Origin: JAQVEM01 sp964610315
GTDB lineage: Bacteria; Actinomycetota; Humimicrobiia; Humimicrobiales; Humimicrobiaceae
NCBI GenBank assembly: GCA_964610315.1
Contig: CAZSVM010000018.1
Location: forward strand, 1 to 52,349
Length of the DNA: 52,349 nt
Reading direction: 5' to 3'
The position numbers were made by a program, and so were the translations under genes. The notes under the pieces are model-generated. The model did no database searches. It saw only the letters and a list, made by a program, of their open reading frames with translations, and was not told where the DNA came from. Positions 1 to 8,319 of the stretch are shown here, one piece after another. Every line of letters starts with the position of its first letter. The stretch's first letter is position 1.

Positions 1-88
1 TATTATTATTTCGATATTATTGTTAATAACTATTGACAGGGATTTTCATAGATAATAACTTAAATCATAAGCCAGGGAAACGGCAGAA

Positions 89-511
89 TCAACCCTCGTA
101 ATTTAAATACTTTTTGGAAAGAGGGTGGTTAAATCTCTTCCATAAAATTGCTCCTATTATGGTACCTACCGGGAAAAAGAATATCATGGTTATTACCAGA
201 ACTGCTCTGCCCAGAGGAACCGCGAAAGCTCTTTTGTTATAAATACCGATCAGCTCTACTACATATAACGCCGGAACAATCAAAGAATATACCAATCTAA
301 AAGGTAAACTGGCCAAATTCCTAATAAAATCCGAAGCTGCAGATAGAGTAAATGGGCCGCCGAAATAATCTCTTAAAAAACTTACCGGACCCCAGCCAAG
401 ACTTGAAAATATTGCCAGCCCCGTAAGAATAGCCATAACCCAGCATAGTATCAGTACTCCTTCCAGCTGCTTTTTCCCCTCTTTTAATTCTTTTTCGTTT
501 ACTTCTGCCAT
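89..511 (-). CDS. small membrane protein, unknown function
   Basis: A 140-residue protein with a charged, lysine/glutamate-rich N-terminus and about three hydrophobic segments (roughly residues 18-36, 65-90 and 100-122). The last segment is followed by a basic tail (WKRFNHP). The ATG has a good SD (AAGGAG) seven to eight bases upstream, so the start is secure. I do not recognise a family. It is the last gene in the direction of transcription of the PadR-HAAS-DUF4097-DUF2807 group, 85 bases after the DUF2807 gene, so it may be part of the same envelope-related operon or have its own promoter. No function can be assigned. Confidence 0.75.
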   Translation of the reverse strand: MAEVNEKELKEGKKQLEGVLILCWVMAILTGLAIFSSLGWGPVSFLRDYFGGPFTLSAASDFIRNLASLPFRLVYSLIVPALYVVELIGIYNKRAFAVPLGRAVLVITMIFFFPVGTIIGAILWKRFNHPLSKKYLNYEG

Positions 512-596
512 TTTCTCTCCTTTTTTAGTTTTATACTAATCATAATTATTCTGTAATTTTACAGTATTTTTTTTATTTTTATCAGATTATTCGGTT

Positions 597-1355
597 TCAA
601 TCAATGCTTTTAATCTTTCCCAGGCCGGAAATATCCTGCTCTATATGGGGAGTCCCGGTATAATCAACGCTGCCTACTCCTTTAATAGTGACATCAAGTT
701 CTTCGCTGACATTTACCGTTGCTGTACCTGCTCCCGAAACAGTAATTTCACATTCCCTGCTCTCCAGATTTTCACCATTATATTTCCCTGCTCCGCTCAT
801 ATCTACCTGCTGGCTATCAACCTTACCGCTTAAGGTTATACCACCGGCTCCCGATAAAGTAATTTCGATTCTTTCGGCATTTATTTTAAAATCTATATCG
901 CCTGCACCACTGACATCCAGCTCCAGGTTTTCGGTTTTGAAATCTTCACAGCTGATATAACCGGCTCCACTCAGTGAAATTTCATCAAGATCCTTTACTG
1001 TCAGATAAAATTTTATCTTGGACGTGGGTATAAAACTATAACCTTTTCTGAAACTAATAGTTAATCTTTCTCTCGATACCTCCGTACTGATAAGAGGGAT
1101 TATATTATCATCGGCTTCTATCAGCAGTGATTCCTTGTCTCCCTGGGTAATAATTAAATTACCTACTCCGGAAAGATGCACTTTATGGAAACCGGAAACC
1201 TCTCTTTCTTCCGTTGCAATATCTCCGGATCCTCTTACCAGACCTACAGTCCATTTGCATGAAACGGTAAAAATAGCCAGAATGCTAATCAAGACCATAA
1301 TTAACACTATGCCTATTATTTTCTTTACTCTGTTTCTTTTATTTATGCCGTTCAT
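597..1355 (-). CDS. DUF2807 (GIN-domain) putative lipoprotein
   Basis: A 252-residue exported protein. The N-terminal hydrophobic segment (about 12-32) ends in TVSC, a plausible lipobox with the lipid-modified cysteine at residue 33. The rest is built of short glycine-rich beta repeats of the type LSGAG/VSGAG/MSGAG, which is the hallmark of the DUF2807 'putative auto-transporter adhesin head GIN' domain, a right-handed beta-helix-like fold of unknown biochemical role. The start has an AAGGAG SD. It lies 46 bases after the DUF4097 gene and appears co-transcribed with it under PadR. Family assignment is strong; function (surface or stress-related) is unknown. Confidence 0.88.
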   Translation of the reverse strand: MNGINKRNRVKKIIGIVLIMVLISILAIFTVSCKWTVGLVRGSGDIATEEREVSGFHKVHLSGVGNLIITQGDKESLLIEADDNIIPLISTEVSRERLTISFRKGYSFIPTSKIKFYLTVKDLDEISLSGAGYISCEDFKTENLELDVSGAGDIDFKINAERIEITLSGAGGITLSGKVDSQQVDMSGAGKYNGENLESRECEITVSGAGTATVNVSEELDVTIKGVGSVDYTGTPHIEQDISGLGKIKSID

Positions 1356-1401
1356 TTTTCTCCTTTTTTTAAAATAATTTTATTAAATCTTTAAACCTTT
1401 C

Positions 1402-2304
1402 CTATCTGTAATCTATATAAACATCTCCTGAAGTAGTACTGATGGTTATTTCTTTTTCACCACCTCCAACTATACCCTCCAGTTCCCTCCTGCCTGAAGA
1501 AGTTATTTTAATTGGGAAACCATTCTCGATATCACCGGATACCGTATTTATCTTGAGATAAAACCGGGCATCCTCCGAAAGATTGATTTCAACCTCGCCG
1601 GATACCGTTTTGATATTCATATTGCTCGAGTCTTTCTGCTCTATATTGACATCGCCAGAAATCGCAACCACTCCCACTTCATCATTCCGGTTACCGCCTT
1701 CCAGCACTACATCTCCCGATGTAGTGCCGATATTTACATTGCCGGTATAATCTTTCAGGTCGATATCCCCCGAAGTTGAATTCAACTCCAAATTATTGGT
1801 AAATAATGTTTCTCCCTTAAAATCTCCGGATATGGTACGGCAAATTAATTTATCCACACTTAGGTTGCTTATACTTGTATCCGATGATACCGTATTTATG
1901 TTCAGAACTCCTATCAGTTCTTTGGGGATATATATGTCCAGCTTTGTTCTCCATATACTTATACCAATTAAAATCACCTGTGGCTTGTTAATTTCTATAC
2001 GCAATTCTTTACCGGTTTCATAGGCAACCAAAGAGGGCAGTTCCATTTTTCTGTTTGTAGAAACTTCACCGTAAAAATGTACCCTGATCTCTTCTTCGTC
2101 CGTGGAGGTAATATTTATATCCGTGCTTGTTATATCTACGGAAATATCATCTATTTCTGCAGCTTCAAAAGTTTTTGATTCATCTATTTTTTCTATTGCT
2201 ATAGCTAAATTTCCGATGGCAGCCAGAATAATTCCCGCAGTAATAAAAGAGGCAAACATTAAAACCGTAATCCAGATAACAAACTTTTTTATATTGAACT
2301 TCAT
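1402..2304 (-). CDS. DUF4097 family beta-strand repeat protein
   Basis: A 300-residue protein with one N-terminal membrane segment (about 9-31) and an extracytoplasmic domain made of repeated short beta strands (VDITSTDI, NTVSSDT, NSTSGDIDL, TTSGDV, TVSGEVEI). The recurring T-S-G-D motif is typical of DUF4097 (LiaG-like) proteins. These commonly sit beside HAAS/DUF1700 proteins and PadR regulators, exactly as here: the gene starts three bases after the HAAS gene ends. SD AAGGAG precedes the ATG. Likely part of an envelope-sensing or envelope-maintenance system; no enzymatic motif is visible. Confidence 0.88.
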   Translation of the reverse strand: MKFNIKKFVIWITVLMFASFITAGIILAAIGNLAIAIEKIDESKTFEAAEIDDISVDITSTDINITSTDEEEIRVHFYGEVSTNRKMELPSLVAYETGKELRIEINKPQVILIGISIWRTKLDIYIPKELIGVLNINTVSSDTSISNLSVDKLICRTISGDFKGETLFTNNLELNSTSGDIDLKDYTGNVNIGTTSGDVVLEGGNRNDEVGVVAISGDVNIEQKDSSNMNIKTVSGEVEINLSEDARFYLKINTVSGDIENGFPIKITSSGRRELEGIVGGGEKEITISTTSGDVYIDYR

Positions 2305-2307
2305 TTC

Positions 2308-2883
2308 TTACTCCTTTCCAGTTATGATTCTCAAATTAAACTTTATGTACCTTACAAATAATCTGTATAATATTTTTGCCAGATATATATCACCGATAAA
2401 AAATAAAATACCAAAACAGGCTACTCCTATAGATGCAAATATGGTTACAGCTGGATTCAGACCTACTACCAAATATTGAGGGAATAAAGGTCCGAAAATT
2501 GAAGCAAAAAACATGGCAATTCCACTTGCAGTAAAGGCAATGGCACAGGCAAATAAAGCTATCAGAACTGCAGCAATGGCAGCAAATGGGCCCAGTACGA
2601 ACACCAGATTGAAAAATCCTAATCCCAGCGTAGCAAAGACTGCTCTGGTTATATTTGCCGCAGAGGTGGTTTTTTCCGCTTTGTTTATAAGTATACTTGC
2701 CTTAAGCTGATTAGCCAGACTTTTTGGATCACCAAGAGATTCAGCAATTTCCTCCTCGGTCCTTCCTTCGGCCATCCCTTCTTTAAAGTGCTCTTCAAAA
2801 TCACCTATTACATCCTGCCTATCCTCTTCAGGAATTCCGCTAAGATAAGATGACAGCTTATATGTGAAATCCTTTTTATCCAT
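2308..2883 (-). CDS. HAAS/DUF1700 membrane protein
   Basis: A 191-residue protein. Residues 1-65 form a cytoplasmic HAAS-type domain (YLSGIPEEDR, DFEEHFKEG, GDPKSLANQL), followed by four hydrophobic segments in the C-terminal half. Such proteins are almost always encoded directly after a PadR regulator, and here the two genes overlap by eight bases. The HAAS domain is thought to work with PadR regulators, possibly linking membrane state to transcription, but its mechanism is not established. The downstream DUF4097 gene completes the usual trio. Confidence 0.88.
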   Translation of the reverse strand: MDKKDFTYKLSSYLSGIPEEDRQDVIGDFEEHFKEGMAEGRTEEEIAESLGDPKSLANQLKASILINKAEKTTSAANITRAVFATLGLGFFNLVFVLGPFAAIAAVLIALFACAIAFTASGIAMFFASIFGPLFPQYLVVGLNPAVTIFASIGVACFGILFFIGDIYLAKILYRLFVRYIKFNLRIITGKE

Positions 2884-3199
2884 TTTTTACACCACCTTTT
2901 AAAAAACTATTTACTTTTTTAACAAAAGTCAACCACTCCTCTTTAAGTTCTTTTTCCATCTTTTTCCCGGCCCCCGTCAGTTGATAATATTTTCTGGGAG
3001 CCCCCTCTCTGGATTCTTCAAGATAAGTGGTAACATATCCATCATTCTTAAGACGCCTGAGCAGAGGATAAATTGTTCCCTCCGAAATGGATATATTTTT
3101 AGAGATTTCATTTACCAGTTCGTAACCATATCTATTTTTCTTTGCCAGCAATGCCAGCGCACACAACTCCAGAACACCTTTTTTAAATTGTATATTCAT
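2876..3199 (-). CDS. PadR family transcriptional regulator
   Basis: A 107-residue winged-helix protein. The core (ELVNEISKNISISEGTIYPL, then LRRLKNDGYV and the beta-wing GAPRKYYQLT) is diagnostic of PadR-like regulators, and the short C-terminal helix fits the two-domain small-PadR class that dimerises. It is the first gene of the operon that continues with HAAS, DUF4097 and DUF2807. Its promoter carries a 10-base direct repeat (3242-3268) that could be its own operator, consistent with the usual autorepression of PadR operons. The inducer is unknown; sister systems respond to antimicrobials or phenolic acids. Confidence 0.93.
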   Translation of the reverse strand: MNIQFKKGVLELCALALLAKKNRYGYELVNEISKNISISEGTIYPLLRRLKNDGYVTTYLEESREGAPRKYYQLTGAGKKMEKELKEEWLTFVKKVNSFLKGGVKNG

Positions 3200-3231
3200 A
3201 ACATCACATCCTCTCCATTTGAATTGACATC

Positions 3232-3268
3232 ATTTTATCATAAGGTATTATACAATGCAAGGTATTAT
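3232..3268 (-). promoter_or_regulatory. PadR operon promoter with direct-repeat candidate operator
   Basis: Reading the minus strand, a -35 TTGCAT (3255-3260) and a -10 TAAAAT (3232-3237) are separated by exactly 17 bases. Two perfect copies of ATAATACCTT (plus-strand 3242-3251 and 3259-3268) are spaced with a period of 17, one inside the spacer and one covering the upstream edge of the -35. This geometry would let a bound repressor block RNA polymerase. Binding by the adjacent PadR is inference. Confidence 0.55.
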
Positions 3269-3429
3269 TTAAAAAAATTTACCTTTTATAATTTTGCTTT
3301 AAACGCTGCATTCGAACTCATTTTTTATTCCATTTTCTTATATAATGTGTATCATATTTATAAAAGTTATTTCGCTTTTAAGAATTTATAGCCAATAGAT
3401 TTTGATATTATGATTTTTACCCGGTAAAT

Positions 3430-3915
3430 ATGAAACTTTCAGATAAGGAAATCAAAGAGTATCTTCACCGTTCCTATACCGCTGTAGATGGGCTGTGGTT
3501 TGTAAAAGTTGAAGAAGAATATGGATTCGGTGCAGCTCTTAACCTGGATAAAAAAGTATGGGAAGTGATGCCTAAAATCCAGTCGCGTTTTTTAAAAAAA
3601 ATATTAAAAACTGGTAAAGGGCTTAATGCTTTACTGGAATGCTTCTCGGTAAAATTAAAATTGGATGGCTTTAAATTTAGAACTGAAAAAAAGGACAGCC
3701 GTAATATAAAAATAATAATTAATAGCTGCCCCTGGCACAATATAATGATTAAATCAAAACGCTCTGAACTTTCGGAAAAAATCGGCAGTACCATATGTAA
3801 TACCGAGTACGGTGTATGGGCAAAAGAGTTTGGAGATAATATAAATTTTAGGCTTGAAGGACAAATTTGCAAAGGTTCCCGGTCCTGTACCATTATTTTT
3901 GAGAATATTGTATGA
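3430..3915 (+). CDS. DUF6125 family protein
   Basis: A 161-residue soluble protein. The N-terminus (YTAVDGLWFVKVEEEYGFGA, residues 16-35) is the signature of DUF6125, a family related to the L-2-amino-thiazoline-4-carboxylate hydrolase-like group found in anaerobes. The C-terminal half carries several cysteines (in NSCPWHN, ICNTEYG, QICKGSRSC) that could bind a ligand or metal. The ATG has no strong SD. It is a single gene transcribed away from the PadR operon. Substrate and role are unknown; family call is fairly confident from the N-terminal motif. Confidence 0.8.
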   Translation: MKLSDKEIKEYLHRSYTAVDGLWFVKVEEEYGFGAALNLDKKVWEVMPKIQSRFLKKILKTGKGLNALLECFSVKLKLDGFKFRTEKKDSRNIKIIINSCPWHNIMIKSKRSELSEKIGSTICNTEYGVWAKEFGDNINFRLEGQICKGSRSCTIIFENIV

Positions 3916-3969
3916 GTTTTCTTTAGTCAAAATTCCAATCCGGAAACATATTATCTTTCGATTTTTATA

Positions 3970-5070
3970 TCATTTTTCGATTTTTACCGCTCTCCATCCT
4001 CTGTAATCCTGCTTGGTTATTTTGGAAATCTCCCTTACCTCCCCGGAATAAGTAATATCACAAGCATACCGCTGACTGGAACTGTCAGAAGTCCAGTAAT
4101 AAATAACCATTTTATCAGGCGCCCATATGGGCCCTTCCTTATCAGGGGTATTGCTGTAACATGCCCTTCCTTCCATAATATCAAAATACCCTTCACAATT
4201 TTTACCTCTATACATAAAAATTCTGGCATATTCATCTGCTGCAGGAAGTTTCCAGCAGTCCTGTATCTCTTCGGTTAGTTTATCCCCTCTTTCATTTATA
4301 TAACGAAACAGATTATAGCGGTCAAAATCTTCCTGAGTGGCAAAATAAATGGATTCTTCCGTTCCATCATAGGAAGGACCGTATCTTTTTCCTTCGAAAC
4401 CTATGGGTTTTTTTCCGAACAAAGCAATTTCATTCCAGGAAAATGCTTTGTATTCCTTGCCCTTAAATACTACCGGATTTGTATTTGAGTAGTACCAGCC
4501 CGGACCTTTCCCCGAAAGAGTCAGGGTAATTCCATTTCCTTCCACAGTAACCTGGTTGTAATTATCAAGAGGCAATCTTTCCATATTTCTTATTAGAAGC
4601 GGCATTCCCACACCTGTAATTAAAACAACAGAAAGTATAACAGCCGCCAGTACCTTCCACCTGTTTTTAAAAATAGCTTTTCTGGGCTCCCTGTAATTAT
4701 TTCTTTTTTTTAAAATATAATCGGCAATAAAAAACAGGCCCGGTATTAATACTATTGCCGATATCATCCAGAATGAGGGCAATATATCGATATATTGCCT
4801 ACCGGATCTAATAATAACTAGTACAAAATATAATAATCCGGCTATAATCATTAAAATCCCTCCTGCAAGAGGCAGGTATATACACAAAACCGTAATTCCA
4901 AACAATGCCAAAAATGGAATAAAATAAAATACGATATGGCTATATGGAGGGTACCATCCCTCATGAAAGGTTTCCCCTACTCCCCAGTATGCCCACAGCA
5001 GTGTGTCTGCCAGTAAAAAAACATATGCTATTATTCCGGGAACCAAAAATAATCCCTTTTTTTCTTTCAT
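3970..5070 (-). CDS. membrane protein with extracytoplasmic domain, unknown
   Basis: About 366 residues from the ATG at 5070; an in-frame TTG at 5124 would add 18 residues (384 total). I prefer 5070 because residues then begin with a short basic MKEKKG stretch before the first membrane helix and an AGAAGAG lies about ten bases upstream. The first half has five to six hydrophobic segments; after a helix ending near residue 160, about 200 residues are polar and probably outside the cell, rich in aromatic residues (PGWYYSN, YFATQEDFDRYN, MVIYYWTSD). No domain is recognised. It converges with the DUF6125 gene and has no operon partners. Confidence 0.72.
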   Translation of the reverse strand: MKEKKGLFLVPGIIAYVFLLADTLLWAYWGVGETFHEGWYPPYSHIVFYFIPFLALFGITVLCIYLPLAGGILMIIAGLLYFVLVIIRSGRQYIDILPSFWMISAIVLIPGLFFIADYILKKRNNYREPRKAIFKNRWKVLAAVILSVVLITGVGMPLLIRNMERLPLDNYNQVTVEGNGITLTLSGKGPGWYYSNTNPVVFKGKEYKAFSWNEIALFGKKPIGFEGKRYGPSYDGTEESIYFATQEDFDRYNLFRYINERGDKLTEEIQDCWKLPAADEYARIFMYRGKNCEGYFDIMEGRACYSNTPDKEGPIWAPDKMVIYYWTSDSSSQRYACDITYSGEVREISKITKQDYRGWRAVKIEK

Positions 5071-5279
5071 CTTTACCGCTCTTCTCTGCAGCGATATGAA
5101 TGTAGCTAATTTTTTTAACCACAAACATTATACCGCTAATAAGAGAAAACCAAAAAGCCAGCTCCGACCCTGGATTAAAGATTGGCCACTTTCTATTTTC
5201 CCACCCGGTAAATTGAATATAAAAATAAAACCGGAAAAAAATGATAATTTCTTAAAAAATGGACTCAAATCTGCCTACA

Positions 5280-5308
5280 TTGAACAAAAAACCTAATTTG
5301 ATTATAAT
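5280..5308 (+). promoter_or_regulatory. promoter for the GGDEF/HD-GYP gene
   Basis: A -35 box TTGAAC (5280-5285) and a perfect -10 TATAAT (5303-5308) are separated by 17 bases, about 58 bases before the ATG at 5367. No repressor palindrome is visible around it. The coding start itself has no clear SD, so translation may rely on an unstructured AU-rich leader. Confidence 0.6.
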
Positions 5309-5366
5309 ATATATAAGCAAAATATTAATACAATTCTTAAAAATTATATAAAACTAATATATTTTT

Positions 5367-7484
5367 ATGGAAAAGATTTTATGGGCTATAGCCCTTACAG
5401 CATCGGCTCTAGGTGGTTTTTATGCACCGATAGCTGCCACAATAATTATAAAAAAAAATCCTTTAAAGAGAATTAATTCTCCCTTTTTAATTTTGTCATC
5501 AAGCATTTTTATTCTTTCCGTTTTTAGCTTTATACTGTTATGGAACCCGCCCAATACTGCTCTTATAGATATATCGGTAAAAATACTTACTTTCATTACT
5601 ATTTTAATACCGGCAATTATTCTTCACTTGGTTCTAAGATTCACCCAGGTCAAATACAGTATAAAACACAGAATTTATACAGGTATAGCTTATCTGGCAG
5701 CACTTACAATATTCACCGCAGCACTTGCATATAACCAAATAGGCACCAGGAGCACCTTCTACGGTTATGTTATTTATTCACCGATTTTCAGATATATGGG
5801 AGCATTCTATCTTCTCCCCATAATGGTCGGGTCGTTTTATTTAACCGGCAGGAACATATACCAGAAACTGAAAACCGGAGAATCCAATCTGCAAATATAT
5901 TATTTGCTTACCGGACTTTTAATTTACTTTATCGGAACCTCATTCACACAGATAATGACTGAACTGGGCGTAATGGCACCCATGCCCATCAATGAACTGG
6001 CCCATATTATGCTGTATATTTTCATTGCCTCAAGTTTATTCATTGTCCGTTCCAACATGAAAATAGTAACGGAAAAAAGAATAATGGAAAATATAGGCGA
6101 TGCGATTTTTTTATTTAACAATGAGGGTGAAATTATTGAGATGAATGAGACAGCCAATTATATTATAAAAAAGGGATTAAAAGATAAAAAAATAATAAAA
6201 AAGAATATCTGCAACACACTGACTGCATTGTCATATCTAATAGATAAAGAAACGGATTTGGAAAAACTATCAAATGCTTTATCCAATATTAAGATTAAAA
6301 GTTATAATGATGACTTTAAGATTAAAATAGACAGGCAAATTAAATATTACAATATCAGGGTAACCACCATATTCAATTATTATCACCGTATTATGGGAAA
6401 ACTACTGATTCTAAACGATATAACCCTCAGAAAACAAAAAGAGAACCAGCTGCGTTACCAATCATACCATGACAAGTTGACCGATGTTTTTAACCGTTAT
6501 TATTTCGAAGAGGAACTGGCAAGACTGAACTCCGGAAAAAAATTTCCCATTAGTATTATTATCGGAGATATAAATGGACTAAAGTTAATAAATGATGCCT
6601 TTGGCAATAAAAAAGGCGATGAGTTAATAAAAAAAATTGCCAAAATTCTGCAGCGGAGCTTGCCGGATAAGGGAATCCTGTGCCGCTACGGCGGAGATGA
6701 GTTTGCCATAATATTACCGGAAACAAATAAAGATGATGCCCTTAAAATTATAAACAGGATAAGTAAAAACTGCAGAAAAAGCAGTACCAATATTATGCCT
6801 CTCAGCATATCTATGGGTTTATCAACCAAAGAAAATGAGGGTAAAAATATAATCACTCTGGTAAAAGAAGCTGAAGATGCCATGCAGGAATATAAATTAT
6901 CCGAAGATAGAAGCATGCGAAGTTCAGTGGTTTTATCCCTTAAAAAAGCACTGGAGGAAAGAGATTATGAGACAGAAGAGCATGCAAACAGATTGGCAGA
7001 ATTAAGCCTACTGCTGGGTAAAAAAATCAAATTGGAAGAAAGTGAACTTAATAAATTACGACTCCTGGCATTTCTACATGATATAGGCAAGATTTCCATA
7101 CCTGATAATATTGTTTTAAAACCTGGCAAACTTACTCCCCGGGAATGGGAGATTATGAAAAAGCATTCCGAAATCGGTTACCGCATTGCCGAATCATCTC
7201 CCGATCTAATGCAGATAGCCTCCGGAATATTGTATCATCATGAGAGATGGGATGGTATGGGGTACCCCAAGGGTTTGAAAGGTGGAAATATACCGATAAT
7301 TTCCAGGATTCTCTCCATAGTTGATTCTTATGACGCAATGATAAGCGAAAGACCCTACAAAAGAGGCATGTCTCCAGAAAAAGCCCTGCAGGAAATAAAA
7401 AGATGCGCCGGTACCCAATTCGACCCCTACCTTGCAGACAAATTTCTGGAAGTAATGAAACAAAAAATAATGGTTAAACAATAA
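5367..7484 (+). CDS. 7TM-PAS-GGDEF-HD-GYP cyclic-di-GMP enzyme
   Basis: A 705-residue sensor enzyme. Seven to eight hydrophobic segments (residues 1-230) resemble the histidine-kinase N-terminal 7TM sensor. A PAS-like region follows (about 235-365), then a diguanylate cyclase domain with an intact GGDEF at residues 442-446, and a C-terminal HD-GYP phosphodiesterase domain with HDIGK at 571-575, HH at 624-625 and GYP at 632-634. Both catalytic signatures are complete, so it could make and degrade cyclic-di-GMP. The position five residues before GGDEF lacks the RxxD inhibitory site (the residues there are PDKG), so product inhibition through the I-site is not expected. It stands alone with its own promoter. 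Confidence 0.93.
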   Translation: MEKILWAIALTASALGGFYAPIAATIIIKKNPLKRINSPFLILSSSIFILSVFSFILLWNPPNTALIDISVKILTFITILIPAIILHLVLRFTQVKYSIKHRIYTGIAYLAALTIFTAALAYNQIGTRSTFYGYVIYSPIFRYMGAFYLLPIMVGSFYLTGRNIYQKLKTGESNLQIYYLLTGLLIYFIGTSFTQIMTELGVMAPMPINELAHIMLYIFIASSLFIVRSNMKIVTEKRIMENIGDAIFLFNNEGEIIEMNETANYIIKKGLKDKKIIKKNICNTLTALSYLIDKETDLEKLSNALSNIKIKSYNDDFKIKIDRQIKYYNIRVTTIFNYYHRIMGKLLILNDITLRKQKENQLRYQSYHDKLTDVFNRYYFEEELARLNSGKKFPISIIIGDINGLKLINDAFGNKKGDELIKKIAKILQRSLPDKGILCRYGGDEFAIILPETNKDDALKIINRISKNCRKSSTNIMPLSISMGLSTKENEGKNIITLVKEAEDAMQEYKLSEDRSMRSSVVLSLKKALEERDYETEEHANRLAELSLLLGKKIKLEESELNKLRLLAFLHDIGKISIPDNIVLKPGKLTPREWEIMKKHSEIGYRIAESSPDLMQIASGILYHHERWDGMGYPKGLKGGNIPIISRILSIVDSYDAMISERPYKRGMSPEKALQEIKRCAGTQFDPYLADKFLEVMKQKIMVKQ

Positions 7485-7518
7485 ACCGGAATCCTTAAAA
7501 ATAGAGATTAAAATATTC

Positions 7519-8103
7519 CTAGAAGCGGTTTACGTGTATTATGTCATCCAGTTTTCTTTTTGGTACATTCAGTGTTCCCAAAGAATCTTTATAACATTTA
7601 ATAGATTCACCTTCATCAATATCAAAATACCGGGGATTTTCCTGTAGATATCCCAGTGCCAGAACCAGATCGGTATCATATTTCCGGGAAATTTCCAGAA
7701 TACTTGCCACCTTTTTTCGGTTAAAAGCACCGATCCAGCAGCAGCCTATTCCTTCTTCCAGTGCCGCCAGAGTGATATTTTGAGCACTGGATCCCACATC
7801 ATATTTGAAATAGGAACTATAACAAATTTCCTTATTAACCAGAATTATTATATAAGCTGCCGGCCTTTCATTCTCTTTTGGATTCCCTTCCGGCCTAATA
7901 TAACTTGCCCATTTTAGGCAGGGGAAAATTTTTTCTTTTAGTTTATTATCCGAAGCAATGAAATATTCCAGCGGCTGCAGGTTCCCTGCAGTAGGAGCCA
8001 GCCTTCCGGCATTAACTAATTTTTTCAGAATAGATAATTCTACTGGTTTTTGTTGAAATTTTCTGATGGTTCTTCTTGATATTATGGTATCATAAACGTT
8101 CAT
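7519..8103 (-). CDS. nitroreductase family protein
   Basis: A 194-residue FMN-dependent oxidoreductase. The N-terminus (ISRRTIRKF, then LAPTAGNLQP at about 36-45) is the FMN-binding signature of the nitroreductase superfamily, and the C-terminal part (EEGIGCCWIGAF) is the second conserved block. The length fits the small subgroup. It is transcribed alone from a consensus promoter at 8168-8196; GH16 lies upstream in the same orientation but separated by 216 bases. The physiological substrate (quinone, flavin or nitro compound) cannot be told from sequence. Confidence 0.9.
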   Translation of the reverse strand: MNVYDTIISRRTIRKFQQKPVELSILKKLVNAGRLAPTAGNLQPLEYFIASDNKLKEKIFPCLKWASYIRPEGNPKENERPAAYIIILVNKEICYSSYFKYDVGSSAQNITLAALEEGIGCCWIGAFNRKKVASILEISRKYDTDLVLALGYLQENPRYFDIDEGESIKCYKDSLGTLNVPKRKLDDIIHVNRF

Positions 8104-8167
8104 ACTAATTAACGCTTCCAGGCGATTAATCTTCTAAATAATTTTAGCTTTTAAATAATTAAATCAA

Positions 8168-8196
8168 AATATAAATTATCTTCCCACCTCTGTCAA
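8168..8196 (-). promoter_or_regulatory. promoter for the nitroreductase gene
   Basis: On the minus strand a consensus -35 TTGACA (8191-8196) and a -10 TATATT (8168-8173) are separated by 17 bases, about 65 bases before the ATG at 8103. This shows that the nitroreductase has its own transcription start and need not be read from the GH16 gene. Confidence 0.65.
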
Positions 8197-8319
8197 TAAC
8201 ATCACATAACTTAAAAAATATGACCTACTTGCATTAGGCCATAACTGGAGGAACAATAACTATTTTAACTCAAGGCAGGCTGCTTCAAATCCTTATGGTT
8301 TGTTGTAAGAGGTATATTT

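Noticed and set aside
33..38. TTGACA on the plus strand near the left edge
   Set aside because: No good -10 at 16-18 bases and no plus-strand gene downstream.
551..564. Hairpin CTGTAA-TT-TTACAG followed by a T-run on the plus strand
   Set aside because: No plus-strand gene ends there, and on the minus strand, which carries the genes, no U-run follows.
1850..1858. Perfect DnaA-box-like TTATCCACA, with another at 39429-39437
   Set aside because: Both lie singly inside coding genes far from dnaN and from each other; isolated 9-mers are expected by chance in 52 kb.
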